Positions 36,258-46,312 of a stretch of 64,000 bases of DNA are shown in pieces; within the stretch, counting starts at the first letter, position 1, and every line of letters begins with the position of its first letter. The position numbers and the translations under genes are program-made. The DNA comes from Tachypleus tridentatus (taxonomy: Eukaryota > Arthropoda > Merostomata > Xiphosura > Limulidae): contig NC_134829.1 in the NCBI RefSeq assembly GCF_004210375.1, forward strand, positions 30,148,034-30,212,033, read 5' to 3'. Below the pieces are notes generated by a model, which had not been told where the DNA came from, made no database searches, and worked only from the letters and a program-made list of their open reading frames with translations.

Positions 36258-36799
36258 CGTAAGGAAAGTGTGCTTAGAGTTTTGTATATAAAAAAAGAGA
36301 GTTAAATCAGATGAATTGGAAAATGAAAAAAAACGTGTAAACAACTGAAGTTCAATTTTTCTTTATAGCATCTTTAAGCCCGATTAGCTGTCGTCAAACA
36401 AAAGTACGTAAGTATGCTTTAATAAGGCTTAAAGATATTAAGGACTAAAATATTTTGAAATTTCTTCGTTGCTGTTACTCAAACTAAACTTCACTGATAG
36501 CTAATATGCAAAGCTATACTAGAGTCATCCATATTGTCCATGAATGAAGTATTCAAGGACGAAACGATTGTGAATATATTACACATTTAAGACCTACACT
36601 GTTTATTCGTTTCTGTTTTCGAGTGGTGCCGTGTACTATAGTAGTGAAATATGTATGTTCACGAAGCTGTTAAAAATAAATTCTATGAAGGTGACACTGT
36701 AGATCTGGATAACATAATGATACATGTGAAGTCCTTTAATGATGCCTTACATGTCTCATTATTGTGTTATTATACTAGAACTCTGAGGTCAATGTGAGA

Positions 36800-37150
36800 T
36801 ACTGTAAGACATACAGAGGTTGGGAAGGTCAAAGTAAAACGTTTTTGGAGCCACACAGTCGTTACAGTTCGTGTCGCTACGTGTGATTATTCTCCTTCTG
36901 ATGATCATAATTACTGTCAGTTGCTTTGCAGCGCAGTTTCTATTGCAAAAGGTTTCGTCGTAAGGACAGGATATCCAAAGCACACCACTTCTCTCTGTAA
37001 ACGTTCCGTAAACCAACTAATGTACGAGGATGATAGTTGCCCGGTGCCCGTTTCAAGAGTCCAACTGCACAGAACTTCGCAGGCGCTATGTCCAGCAACG
37101 TGACCTGTACATCTTCATGCGGAATAGGATTAATACCCGTTCGTTCTTCA
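36800..37150 (-). pseudogene. Probable DDE-transposase C-terminal fragment
   Basis: The minus strand reads ISQADEERTGINPIPHEDVQ, LLDIAPAKFCAVGLLKRAPG, NYHPRTLVGLRNVYREKW, LRRNLLQ, stop, KLRCKATDSNYDHQKENN. The pattern (FCAxGLLKR, RTLVGLRxVYREEW, LRxxLLxWKLRC) recalls the end of a transposase family common in arthropods; the TAG sits where W is expected. Only the C-terminal part is present and it stops where the 52-bp minisatellite begins. The family assignment is from memory and tentative. Confidence 0.42.
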
Positions 37151-37208
37151 TCTGCTTGAGATATTTTGTGCTTGAACGGAAGATATGACTGAAAACTAGT
37201 AGCATCAA

Positions 37209-38062
37209 GTTCAATGTTACACCACCAGAACCATGCCTGCAGTTCCACTAGTAAAGCCACGTTCAATGTTACACCACCAGAACCATGCCTGCAGTTCCAC
37301 TAGTAAAACCACGTTCAATGTTACACCACCAGAACCACGCTTGCAGTTCCGCTGGTAAATCCACGTTCAATGTTACACCACCAGAACCATGCCTGCAGTT
37401 CCACTAGTAAAGCCACGTTCAATGTTACACCACCAGAACCATGCCTGCAGTTCCACTAGTAAAACCACGTTCAATGTTACACCACCAGAACCACGCTTGC
37501 AGTTCCGCTGGTAAATCCACGTTCAATGTTACACCACCAGAACCATGCCTGCAGTTCCACTAGTAAAACCACATTCAATGTACACCACCAGAACCACGCT
37601 TGCAGTTCCGCTGGTAAATCCACGTTCAATGTTACACCACCAGAACCATGCCTGCAGTTCCACTAGTAAAACACGTTTAATGTTGCACTACCAGAACCAT
37701 GCCTGCAGTTCCACTAGTAAAACCACGTTCAATGTTACACCATCAGAACCATGCCTGCAGTTCCACTAGTAAAACCACGTTCAATGTTACATCACCAGAA
37801 CCATGCCTGCAGTTCCACTAGTAAAACACGTTCAATGTACACCACCAGAACCATGCCTGCAGTTCCACTAGTAAAACCACGTTCAATGTTACACCATCAG
37901 AACCATGCCTGCAGTTTCACTAGTAAAACCACGTTCAATGTTACATCACCAGAATCATGCTTGCAGTTCCACTAGTGAAACCACGTTCAATGTTACACCA
38001 CCAGAACCATGCCTGCAGTTCCACTAGTAAAACCATGTTCAATGTTACACCAACAAAACCAT
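37209..38062. repeat. Minisatellite, 52-bp unit, about 16 copies
   Basis: The unit is GTTCAATGTTACACCACCAG then AACCATGCCTGCAGTTCCAC then TAGTAAAACCAC. Three variants (ending AGCCAC, AACCAC, and CGCTGGTAAATCCAC) recur in the order 1-2-3-1-2-3 from 37209 to 37520, a 156-bp higher-order period. The period is not a multiple of three, so the open frames across it are not a protein repeat. The same family is found at 48562-49030. Confidence 0.97.
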
Positions 38063-39814
38063 GCCCTATTGCTCCCTTTCCGTACAACTGGGCATTTCTG
38101 CGTGGTATAAAGGGGTCCACAACATTGGTGCAACAGTGAACAAAGCCCACCATGATGTGATTTTTGTATCTACCCTTCTTATTCCCAACTTGATCCTGGG
38201 GCAGTTTCTAGCGAATATTACGAATCTCTTCGAAAAAGTTTCGCAACATGTGACGCATCACTTTTGGAAATATTTTTCATACATTTACCGGTAGAATATG
38301 GCCCAATAATTTGGTTTCTTCGAGTTTAACCACACTCTTCTATCCCTTTCCGAAGAGAAAACAATCATACGCTTAGTCTTACTTTCCTGGATTTGTGGTG
38401 AAGGTAAACTGGATACACATGTGTCACTTTTCTAAATGGATATCTTGTTTGTCCCTGACCTTTGTGTTTGACGATTCTCACCTACTGCAAGACGCCGAAT
38501 TTTGCTTCTGAGATATAATTTTGTTGCAAGTCTCTTTCTTAATGGTCCGGATACCCAAGGTTAATCCATATTCTTCTTTTATAAATAAATTAAGCAAAAG
38601 GTTGTCCCTGAATTTTGCTCATTCTTGATATGAAAACATTTTTATGATATGAATATGAATATTTCATGTCGAAAAGAGCTATTATTAATAACATCACCTA
38701 AAACGTTAAACAGTGTCAAAATATAGTTCTGATATATTTCCTTTCTTTAATTTGGCTGAAGAGGTCACGTGACTTACTTATTTGCACATTCTAAGTCGTT
38801 TCAGTATAAGGTACTCAACCTTCTCTAAAGATTTTAGTCTAAGGTATTATGCTCGACACAAACACCCTGAAACCGATCGTGTTGTTTTCTTCTGTGTTTC
38901 AGGTAAGTTTTAAACAGAGAGAAAAACGTATTGGATGTAAAGGTTCCGTAAAACCGTTTACGTCAGTAGGTGCTACAAATGTCTCGCTAACCTTTTATGT
39001 TATTTAAATAACTAAACTAGAATGGCAATGCAAACACACATGTGAGAGAAAGTTGTTCATATCATTTATCTTTTCTTTTTGCAAGGCTCAAAAGTTTATA
39101 GTAATGTTTTATCCCTACAGTGACCATGAAATACTTTACTAAGCTGTAACACTGACAAGAGTGTCTGGCCCAGGATGATGAAAGCAAAAACTTATATTTG
39201 AAGAAGACATTACTGTCACAGTCACGACTCTTCTGTCCTACACAGTGACAAGGGATAACAGATATAGTGACAGTCACGGCAACAAGCCATCAAGGTGCGC
39301 GCTTCTATGTTGCCGTTCTGTCGACATTTAGTAACAGTAAACCTTTTCTTTATCTCATTTCTAACAACCTTGTAGAAAATCACTCTGGGAGTTCTTTTCG
39401 CAAACAGCCAGTTTCCGTAATGCTTTCTTTCCACGTTCACGTCATACCCAGGCACGGATTCGTTGTTTCCGGCTGTAACACTTAAAAGCAAAATCAAAAT
39501 GTAGGAGCTGATGAAAACAGAACCACAATAGGACGATAACACGAGCGAAACTCTTGTACAGGAATGTAGAGATAGTCATATAAATGTATGTATTAGTTTC
39601 GACTTTAAATGGTAAAAAAGTGTATTATTGTGTTCTTAGATATAGTTTTAACCGTTTATATGGTTGTATTCGGTTGTTCTTTTTCAGTTGAAAGCAGAGT
39701 CCTAATTTTTTGCAGGTTATAAAATCTAACTTCATTTTCTTTATGACGAGAAACTCACTTGAAATAAAAATGTACCTCAGAACGGCTGGTATTGGTATTA
39801 ACACTTTTATTAAT

Positions 39815-39851
39815 AACCTGAAGATGACCTGGGAAGGTCGAAACGGTGTTC
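39815..39851 (+). ncRNA. Hammerhead ribozyme-like motif 3, degraded
   Basis: AAC (39815-39817) and GTT (39848-39850) can form stem I around CTGAAGA (39818-39824), stem II GACC/GGTC with loop TGGGAA (39826-39839) and GAAA (39840-39843). The same extra T before stem II as in motif 1 is present (39825). ACGGT replaces ACGTT, which removes the conserved U before the cleavage site, so it is probably inactive. It lies antisense within the ETS intron. Confidence 0.45.
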
Positions 39852-40327
39852 TCTTCTAACTACATTTTATTACATGTGAAAAATACCAACCATTTCAGTT
39901 TATTCAAAACAATCTATACCACGACATAACGAAAACTTGGAGTCTAGTTATTTATGACAAGAGTCCCAAAACGTTTCTTTTACCAATTCCCAGAAGCTAT
40001 ATAAATCAAAAGTACGACACCGGGTCTCCAAACCATCTTTATTACACTATTAAATTCAGACGTCAAAAGAAAGCGTGAAGAGATAAACCCAAAATCTTCA
40101 CTTTACCCGACATGTCTTTTACGCATTGACTGATGTTTCTAAAAAATTGCTTACGTTTTCGTAAATCTTCAGAAAAAAGTTATTATAGATATGAAAAAGA
40201 GTATTTACAAACCGTAAGCCTAAAAGTTTATTTTTCTATCTTTCTTTTAAGTAACATTTTACCTGTATAAGGTTTGCGACGACCATAGGGTATAATTTGG
40301 TTCTGTGAAACCGCTAATGGTTGCACA

Positions 40328-40499
40328 GTTTGTTTATTTTTGAATTTCGCGCAAAGCTACACGAGGGCTATCTGCGCTAGCCCTTCCTAATTTAGCAGCG
40401 TAAGACTAGAGGTAAGGCAGCTAGTCATCACCACCCACCGCCAACTCTTGGGCTACTCTATGAGTCGAGCATCTTAACCCACCTAGCCATGCTGGGCCC
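40328..40499 (-). mobile_element. SINE-A copy with internal deletion
   Basis: The tail and first half of the body join directly from GGGCTACTC to TATGAGTCGAGCATCTTAAC in the head. About 100 bp of the middle is missing. Confidence 0.92.
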
Positions 40500-40769
40500 A
40501 CAAGAGAGAGAGAAACAGCTTCAGTCATGTTATGTATAAATACCACTTTTCCCCTCGTTTATGACTCGTAAGTTTGTTTATGAGAAACACGTTATAGGTA
40601 CGGTTTCAAACTTTACTGTGGTTTTTGCTTTGTTTAAGAACAACAGCAACAAATACAGCACTCGTGGTCTAGGCGTGTTTCTCTCCCTGTCTCCAATTCA
40701 TGCCACAATGTAATTTAAATGTTTTCTCCGAATAAAGACTCGTCGCTTATCTCATGACCCTCGTTAGCT

Positions 40770-40800
40770 CACGTGCATGACGTCACTAAGCACTTCCTGT
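40770..40800. promoter_or_regulatory. CACGTG, CRE and ETS motifs in the ETS-gene intron
   Basis: CACGTG (40770-40775), TGACGTCA (40778-40785) and ACTTCCTGT, an ETS site on the other strand (40792-40800), lie within 31 bp, about 200 bp inside the intron from the 48-nt exon. An intronic enhancer, possibly autoregulated, is inferred. Confidence 0.35.
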
Positions 40801-40993
40801 AAACATCACAGCTCTCATAACTAATCACTGAAAAGAAATTCACGTCATTAGCTTTTAACGCAAATACAGTGTGTAATATGAATAAGTGTCCCTTCGCTAC
40901 TCAACCGCACTGCAGTTACTTACGTAGCAATTATTGAGTAAACAAGTTAAAAGTGCATAACGTAAGCAAAGAATGATTGACATGCGAACGTAC

Positions 40994-41041
40994 CTGAGCT
41001 TGCCAGTCTACTGCTGGTTGGTCCGAAAACTTGATACGGAT
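40994..41041 (-). CDS. ERG: ERG-family gene, 48-nt linker exon
   Basis: On the minus strand an acceptor (TTTGTTTTGCAG) and donor (CTCAG|GTACGT) bound exactly 48 nt. With the G expected from the preceding exon it reads DPYQVFGPTSSRLASS and then the first base of glycine, joining in phase to GSGQIQLW of the exon at 33530. Vertebrate ERG and FLI1 have the nearly identical DPYQILGPTSSRLANPG just before the ETS domain, encoded by an exon of the same size. The exon identity and strand are therefore secure although the exon is very short. The preceding exon, which must end in phase 1, was not found in the window. Confidence 0.95.
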
Positions 41042-41825
41042 CTGCAAAACAAAGTATCGAAATATATGTCACGTTTCACGATATAAGATAGAGACAAATA
41101 TGAAGAACCTTCCAAAAAATGACTACTATGTTTACAACCAAGTGAATATCTGTATAACACTAGGTTTTCTGGCAACTGTTAAAATCAGTGAGAGAATCTG
41201 CAATCGAACAACTGGTTCTCTGTATCTGTTTCACCGCACTTTTCCATTTACTCTTGCATGTTGTTGTTTTCTCGATCCTGTTCTATTTACTAGCAATATG
41301 TTTGAACGTTCACTTTATGTTTCAGAATGGCTTACGTATATCAATATCAAACAAAAAAGCACGTGACGTGATATACAGTGCTTTCCCAGTGTTAAAATAC
41401 GTGATATGGAGAGAGTGTTGTACTATAGGGACGCAAAACTCGCGCCCATTACGTGTTTTAAGATAAAATATAGTTTGTCAGATACGAAGCAAAGAGGTAA
41501 ATCGCTCATTGTTAAACACATAAAGTTACACAATAGGTCGCCTGTGCTCTCGCTTATGGTGAGTATCGAAGCCAGATATTTAGCGTTTTAAGCCCCAGAC
41601 TTACCCGTTAATTGTTAATTTAGAATTTAAATCCAAGTATGATTCGTTTTCGTATAACGGTTTCAAACACAAAATCATATTCAATAATATTACCTTTTAA
41701 AATGCTTATGTTAATATTATCTTATCTCAGACAGTTTTATGCAAAAAACAAACTCATATTAAAACTAGTAAAAAACAACAACATTTAAACTGATATCATT
41801 CGTCAATATAATACTTCGTAGTTAT

Positions 41826-43084
41826 GATAAGTGGCCCCATTATTACTGTGCTTCAATCCCTGATATTCTCATAAGCGGCCCCTTTATTACTGTGATTCAA
41901 TCCCTGATATTCTCATAAGCGGTCCCATTATTACTGTGATTCAATCACTGATATTCTCATAAGTGGCCCCATTATTACTGTGATTCAATCCCTGATATTC
42001 TCATAAGTGGTCCCTTTATTACTGTGATTCAATCACTGATATTCTCATAAGTGGCCCCATTATTACTGTGCTTCAATCACTGATATTCTCATAAGTGGTC
42101 CCTTTATTACTGTACTTCAATCCCTGATATTCTCATAAGTGGCCCCTATATTACTGTGATTCAATCCCTGATATTATCATAAGCGGTCCCTTTATTACTG
42201 TGATTCAATCACTGATATTCTCATATGTGGCCCCATTATTACTGCGATTCAATCCCTGATATTCTCGTAAGTGGCCCCTTTATTACTGTGATTCAATCCC
42301 TGATATTCTCATAAGTGGCCCCTTTATTACTGTGATTCAATCCCTGATATTCTCATAAGTGGCCCCTTTATTACTGTGATTCAATTAATATTATCATGTG
42401 GTCCCTTTATTATTCAATCCTGATATTATCATAAGTGATCCCTTTATTACTGTGATTCAATCCCTGATATTGTCATAAGTGGCCCCTTTATTACTGTGAT
42501 TCAATCCCTGATATTCTCATAAGTGGCCCCTTTATTACTGTGATTCAATCCCTAATATTATCATAAGTGGTCCCTTTATTACTGTGCTTCAATCCCTGAT
42601 ATTATCATAAGTGATCCCTTTATTACTGTGATTCAATCCCTGATATTATCATAAGTGGTCCCTTTATTACTGTGCTTCAATCCCTGATATTATCATAAGT
42701 GATCCCTTTATTACTGTGATTCAATCCCTGATATTGTCATAAGTGGCCCCTTTATTACTGTGATTCAATCCCTGATATTCTCATAAGTGGCCCCTTTATT
42801 ACTGTGATTCAATCCCTAATATTATCACAAGTGGTCCCTTTATTACTGTGCTTCAATCCCTGATATTATCATAAGTGATCCCTTTATTACTGTGATTCAA
42901 TCCCTGATATTATCATAAGTGATCCCTTTATTACTGTGCTTCAATCCCTGATATTGTCATAAGTGGCCTCATTATTACTGTGCTTCAATCCCTGATATTA
43001 TCATAAGTGATCCCTTTATTACTGTGCTTCAATCCCTGATATTATCATAAGTGGCCTCATCATTACTGTGCTTCTCCCTGATAT
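41826..43084. repeat. Minisatellite, 44-bp unit, about 28 copies
   Basis: The unit is ATAAGTGGCCCCTTTATTAC then TGTGATTCAATCCCTGATAT then TCTC. Variants differ at GGCCCC/GGTCCC/GATCCC, TGATT/TGCTT and TTCTC/TTATC, and recur in blocks, for example the repeated GATCCC-then-GGCCCC series. It begins about 785 bp upstream of the 48-nt ETS exon on the coding strand. Confidence 0.97.
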
Positions 43085-43317
43085 ATGTGATATTTCAGCA
43101 TTTGCATTCAAGAGACATAGTTGGATAATCCTCAAAACCAAATACTGGTGAAAATTAAAACAAAATCAGAAAAAAAAAACTGTTTTTTTTTTTATAGATA
43201 GGTATCAACATTGGAATGTATTAAATCACCAAGTTAGGGTTGTTCTATATAAACAGACTTCTGCCTCAAGCGCTTACTCAAGAATAGCCAAACTGTGAAT
43301 CCACGTGTTGCTGCGTT

Positions 43318-43629
43318 ATGAGTACAATTTTCCATCTTATTTTCGACCCTTCCCCGAAGTTTGAAAGGCTGCGGGCGACACCTTTGAGGACTTTGAATGA
43401 ACATATACAAACAGTACGTCATGACCCCTCACGAGATGATTTTAATACTCGTCTGGTGAGTGTCAGTATTTCCACTGGTCTTCAAGTGACGACCGCTGTT
43501 AACAATGACGTTAGCGATCGGTCTTTAGTATCAAAAGTAATCGCCTATAAGACCACACTGTCAGAATATATAGATATTTCAAAATGCAAATATCACAGTC
43601 ATGAATCCATGAGATGTACATTCTGTTGA
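43318..43629 (+). CDS. ATG-initiated 103-codon frame, doubtful gene
   Basis: The frame starts MSTIFHLIFDPSPKFERLRA and ends ...HESMRCTFC. Its GC content and complexity are higher than the surroundings and it is not part of a repeat seen here. No domain, signal peptide or membrane segment is evident, and it lies antisense to the ETS gene between two minisatellites. It could equally be a conserved non-coding element that happens to be open. Confidence 0.18.
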   Translation: MSTIFHLIFDPSPKFERLRATPLRTLNEHIQTVRHDPSRDDFNTRLVSVSISTGLQVTTAVNNDVSDRSLVSKVIAYKTTLSEYIDISKCKYHSHESMRCTFC

Positions 43630-44165
43630 GTAAACATAAACATGAAAATATGAATCCTCAAAGATTAATGCTGGATTGCATTACCATATACAACTGAACA
43701 AGAGGGAATACTCAATAGCCGCAACACTTGAAATTATTTTTAGGTAGGATTAAAGTAGATTAATGTATGAAACCTTTTCTCTCTCTCTTTTTGTCGCCAG
43801 AAATACCAATATGGGATGCGCGTACACCCAATTCGATTTTATTACTCATTGAGATCTGTATCAGCCTATCCTCAAGTTGAAATTATTTTCTGCAGAATTA
43901 GAGTAAATTAATCAAATATATCAATATAAAACGTTTGACCTTCTGAGTCTAAAACTGTAATTAGATGAGTCAATAGATGGCGAAGTTACAACTAAATGCT
44001 TGTATTTGAAAAACAGTTATTTTATGAGTCACTACGGCTAAACATCATGACAATATAACCTATTAATATTTTAATTATACAGTAAGAACATGGATATGAA
44101 CCTGTAACTGACCTGGTGAAAAAGTTAAACTCTGGCTGATACAAATGGTATGAATGACACAACCA

Positions 44166-45097
44166 GTATCCTTCACGGATTTTTAATGTGACGTTCTATA
44201 TGTAGGAATGAGTTGTAATAAATTATTTGATATAATAAATACCCTTCACTGATCTATGACGTGACATTCTACATATGGCAATGAGTTACTTCACACAACA
44301 AACATCCTTCACTTATCTTTAACGTGACATTCTACATATGGCAATGAGTTACTTTATACAACAAACATCCTTCACTGATCTTTACGTGACATTCTGTATA
44401 TCACAGTGAGTTACTTCATACAACAAACATCCTTCACTTATCTTTAATGTGACATTCTTTAATGTGACATTCTATGTATGACAATGAGTTACTTTATACA
44501 ACATCCTTCAATCTTTACGTGACATTCTGTATATCACCTTCACTACGTGACATCTTTACGTGACATTCTGTTACTTCATATCACATGTGAGTTACTGACA
44601 ATGAGTTATACAACAAACACTCTTCACTGATCTTTACGTGACATTCTGTATATCACAGCGAGTTACTTCATACAACAAACACTCTTCACTTATCTTTAAT
44701 GTGACATTCTATATATGACAATGAGTTACTTTATACAACAAACATCCTTCACTGATCTTTACGTGACATTCTGTATATCACAGTGAGTTACTTCATCCAA
44801 CAAACACTCTTCACTTATCTTTAATGTGACATTCTATATATGACAATGAGTTACTTTATACAACAAACATCCTTCACTGATCTTTACGTGACATTCTGTA
44901 TATCACAGTGAGTTACTTCATACAACAAACACTCTTCACTTATCTTTAATGTAACATTCCATATATGACAATGAGTTACTTTATACAACAAACACCCTTC
45001 ACTGATCTTTACGTGAATTCTGTATATCACAGTGAGTTACTTCATACAACAAACACTCTTCACTTATCTTCAATGTGACATTCTATGTGCCACAGTA
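44166..45097. repeat. Minisatellite, ~62-bp unit arranged as dimers, about 14 copies
   Basis: Two alternating unit types: one with TTTACGTGACATTCTGTATA, TCACAGTGAGTTACTTCATA; the other with TTTAATGTGACATTCTATAT, ATGACAATGAGTTACTTTAT. Each ends in CAACAAACA(C/T)(T/C)C. The dimer period is about 124 bp. A scrambled stretch at 44450-44600 contains fragments of both. Confidence 0.95.
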
Positions 45098-45372
45098 AAA
45101 TGTAACAGATCATTAAACTCTAGATTATTTACATAAGTTTATAAAGCGCGCTGGTGAATGCTAACAACATGGTTCTCGCGTCCTTAGGTACATAAAGTTC
45201 CAGTTTCCAGGTGATATTCCACAATGTTCAAGTCAAACGTGAAATGTGAGAGTGGGTGTATTAAAAGTCAATCTCGCAACAAGAACAAAAACTATAATAC
45301 GACTGATGTTGTAAAACTTCCTCACTCATGATCTCCGTTTCTATTTCAACTTCAAGTGTATGATGAGTCTCG

Positions 45373-45643
45373 GTTTTGTTTGAATTTCGCGCAAAGCTAC
45401 ACGACGGCTATCTGCGCTAGCCGTCCCTAATTTAGCAGTGTAAGACTGCAGGGGAAGCAGCTAGTCATCACTACCCAGCGCCAACTCTTGGGCTACTCTT
45501 TTACCAACAAATAGTGGGATTGACCGTAACATTATAACGCCTTCACGGTTGAAAGGGCGAGCATGTTTGGTGCGACGGGGATTCGAACCCATGACCCTCA
45601 GATTACGAGTCAAACGCCTTAACCCACCTGGCCATGCCGGGCC
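45373..45643 (-). mobile_element. SINE-A copy, near full length
   Basis: GTTTTGTTTGAATTTCGCGC through to GGCCATGCCGGGCC. ATGAGTCTC on the left and ATGAATCTC on the right form a 9-bp target duplication with one change. It forms an inverted pair with 46037-46312. Confidence 0.95.
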
Positions 45644-46036
45644 ATGAATCTCAGAAAGCGAAATGGATTCGAATTCAATCCTCTTGTAAACTATTAGACC
45701 CTCGGGTGTAGTTTCCTCCGCCATCTCCCCCTTTCTTCAAATAATTTCTTAATCATAAACTTGATGTTGTATCTTTTAAAAGGTTAAGTTAAAAAAATTG
45801 TGAATATGTGACACAGCACGTACATGATATTTCAATTCCGTTTAATTAACTACGCCCCGAAAATTCATTTATAAATGTGCGCACTAGAAGTTAGACAAAA
45901 GTAGAAATAACTGCTATATGTTCCATGGGTATTTGTATCTCTTCACATACATGGACAAACAAAACTTTTGTACTGAAATGAAACTCGCATTTAACCTCAT
46001 TCATAAGTGATTAAAATGTGTGCCTGCGTGAGCTAG

Positions 46037-46312
46037 GGCTCGGCATGGCCAGGTTGGTTAAGGCGTTCGACTCGTAATCTGAGGTTCGCGGGTTCGAATC
46101 CCGGTCGCACCAAACATACTCGCCCTTTCAGCCGTGGGGGCATTATAATGTGATGGTCAATTCCATTATTAGGTGGTAAAAGAGTAGCCCAAGAGTTGGC
46201 AGTGGATGGTGATGACTAGCTGCCTTCCCTCTAGTCTTACACTGCTAAATTAGAGATGGCTAGCACAAATAGCCCTCGTGTAGCTTTTCACGAAATTCGA
46301 AACAAAACAAAC
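46037..46312 (+). mobile_element. SINE-A copy, forward, near full length
   Basis: GGCTCGGCATGGCCAGGTTG head with a complete B-box-like GGGTTCGAATCCC, typical body and AAACAAAACAAACC tail. Confidence 0.95.

Larger units (their letters stand above)
33531..40993 (-). other. Intron of the ERG-family gene, 7463 bp
   Basis: It is bounded by donor TCAG|GTACGT (minus strand, exon end 40994) and acceptor TTTATAG (exon start 33530), both phase 1. It contains SINE-A copies, a transposase fragment, the 52-bp minisatellite at 37209-38062, a hammerhead-like motif and a CACGTG/CRE/ETS motif cluster close to the donor side. Confidence 0.88.

Noticed and set aside
39222..39542. A 106-codon minus-strand frame with a hydrophobic start and dibasic sites (FAKR, IKKR), resembling a neuropeptide precursor.
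   Set aside because: The frame begins with GTG, not ATG, and has an upstream in-frame stop. A coding exon after one of the internal acceptor-like sites is possible but no partner exon or known peptide was recognised.
41188..41466. A plus-strand frame with a hydrophobic stretch like a membrane protein.
   Set aside because: It starts with GTG, and its hydrophobicity comes from pyrimidine-rich intronic sequence opposite the ETS gene.
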